From Comamonadaceae bacterium (GTDB lineage Bacteria > Pseudomonadota > Gammaproteobacteria > Burkholderiales > Burkholderiaceae_C), in NCBI GenBank assembly GCA_027490925.1, contig JAIXXF010000039.1:1-64000 (forward strand): DNA of 64,000 bases, read 5' to 3'. Under the pieces are notes generated by a model, which saw nothing but the letters and a program-made list of their open reading frames with translations, did not search any database and had not been told where the DNA came from. Shown here piece by piece: positions 63,525-64,000 of this stretch; within the stretch, counting starts at the first letter, position 1, and every line of letters begins with the position of its first letter. Both the position numbers and the translations under genes were made by a program.

Positions 63525-64000
63525 ATGCCATCTTCCAGTCCTGACCACGTTCTGATCACCCGCCATCGTGCTCTTTGGCCACTGGCTCTGATGGGTGTGG
63601 TCTGGCTGTCGGCTTGTGGCAAAGCCGATCCTGCCAGTGCGCCCGTCGCGCCCCCTTTGCCTCAAGTGGGGGTGGTCACGGTGGCGCTGGGGGACGTGGC
63701 CTTGCTGACCGAGTTACCGGGGCGCCTTGAGTCTTCGCGTGTCGCTCAGGTGCGTGCGCGGGCGGCGGGCATTGTGCAGAAGCGTTGGTTCACCGAGGGG
63801 GGCGCCGTACGGGCAGGGCAGCGCTTGTTCTCCATAGACCCTGCACCGCTCAAGGCTGCTTTTGACAGCGCGCAGGCCAGCCTTGCCCGCGCCCAGGCGA
63901 ACCTGACGCAGGCGACGGCGCTGGCCGAACGCTACGCGCCCTTGGCGGAGGCCAACGCGGTGAGCCAGCAGGAGTACGCCAACGCGGTGGCGGCCCAGAA
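63525..64000 (+). CDS. RND efflux periplasmic adaptor (AcrA/MexA family), partial
   Basis: The first 158 residues of a membrane-fusion protein; the rest is beyond the right edge. Signal with lipobox (LMGVVWLSACGKAD), lipoyl-like half (ELPGRLESSRVAQVRARAAG, IVQKRWFTEGGAVRAGQRLF) and the start of the coiled-coil hairpin (FDSAQASLARAQANLTQATA). It links the inner-membrane RND pump to the outer channel. Regulation by the divergent TetR-family protein is likely. Confidence 0.9.
   Translation, partial: MPSSSPDHVLITRHRALWPLALMGVVWLSACGKADPASAPVAPPLPQVGVVTVALGDVALLTELPGRLESSRVAQVRARAAGIVQKRWFTEGGAVRAGQRLFSIDPAPLKAAFDSAQASLARAQANLTQATALAERYAPLAEANAVSQQEYANAVAAQ

Overview
The window looks like a chromosome segment of a GC-rich betaproteobacterium, most likely a member of the Comamonadaceae (Burkholderiales). 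This rests on gene order (exbB-exbD-lpxK-trm112-kdsB-adk divergent from xseA-sodB; yebC-purD-hemF-nadD-rsfS-rlmH-maf-rng; tolB-pal-cpoB; a cyanophycin synthetase pair) and on protein character. It is an inference, not a search result.

Positions 1 to about 11,370 are a mobile element, read here as a phage satellite or PICI-like island. It carries umuDC (umuC runs off the left edge) and a secreted-type thermonuclease around one LexA box, a P63C-domain protein, a C4/P4-type antisense RNA region, a chain of translationally coupled small genes, two AlpA-like regulators, a RadC-type JAMM protein, a large P4-alpha-like primase-helicase, a Nu1-like small terminase and an iteron-like repeat cluster. 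No large terminase, capsid or tail gene is present. The right border is marked by a 23-nt copy of a tRNA-Pro 3' end (11348-11370), followed by a terminator and an intact tRNA-Arg(TCT). The integrase and the intact tRNA-Pro are predicted to lie left of the window.

From 11.5 kb onward the sequence is core chromosome. 11.5-17.8 kb holds a leftward acyl-CoA catabolism cluster (GST, acyl-CoA dehydrogenase, ACAD10/11-type kinase, Crp/Fnr regulator, enoyl-CoA hydratase, 3-hydroxyacyl-CoA dehydrogenase). 17.9-22.8 kb holds a FimV-like protein, a 2-hydroxyacid dehydrogenase, lexA with its own SOS box, and an asparaginase. 23-29.7 kb holds adk, kdsB, lpxK, exbBD, xseA, sodB and a DUF192 protein. 30-34 kb holds icd and clpS-clpA. 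34.4-39 kb holds a SorAB-type sulfite dehydrogenase and three envelope proteins (DUF1499, HupE/UreJ, TPR). 39-48 kb holds EVE and HerA-like genes and the long rightward yebC-to-rng run. 48-53.6 kb holds an MsbA-type exporter, tolB-pal-cpoB, tcdA and tRNA-Lys.

54.2-62.7 kb is a cyanophycin (Asp-Arg storage polymer) locus. A DUF1854 protein and an ABC exporter with an unusual N-terminal domain are divergent from two cyanophycin synthetases: one with a lost Mur-ligase P-loop (CphA2/CphA'-like) and one complete. The window ends with a TetR-family repressor divergent from the start of an RND efflux adaptor gene, with an AcrR-type operator between them.
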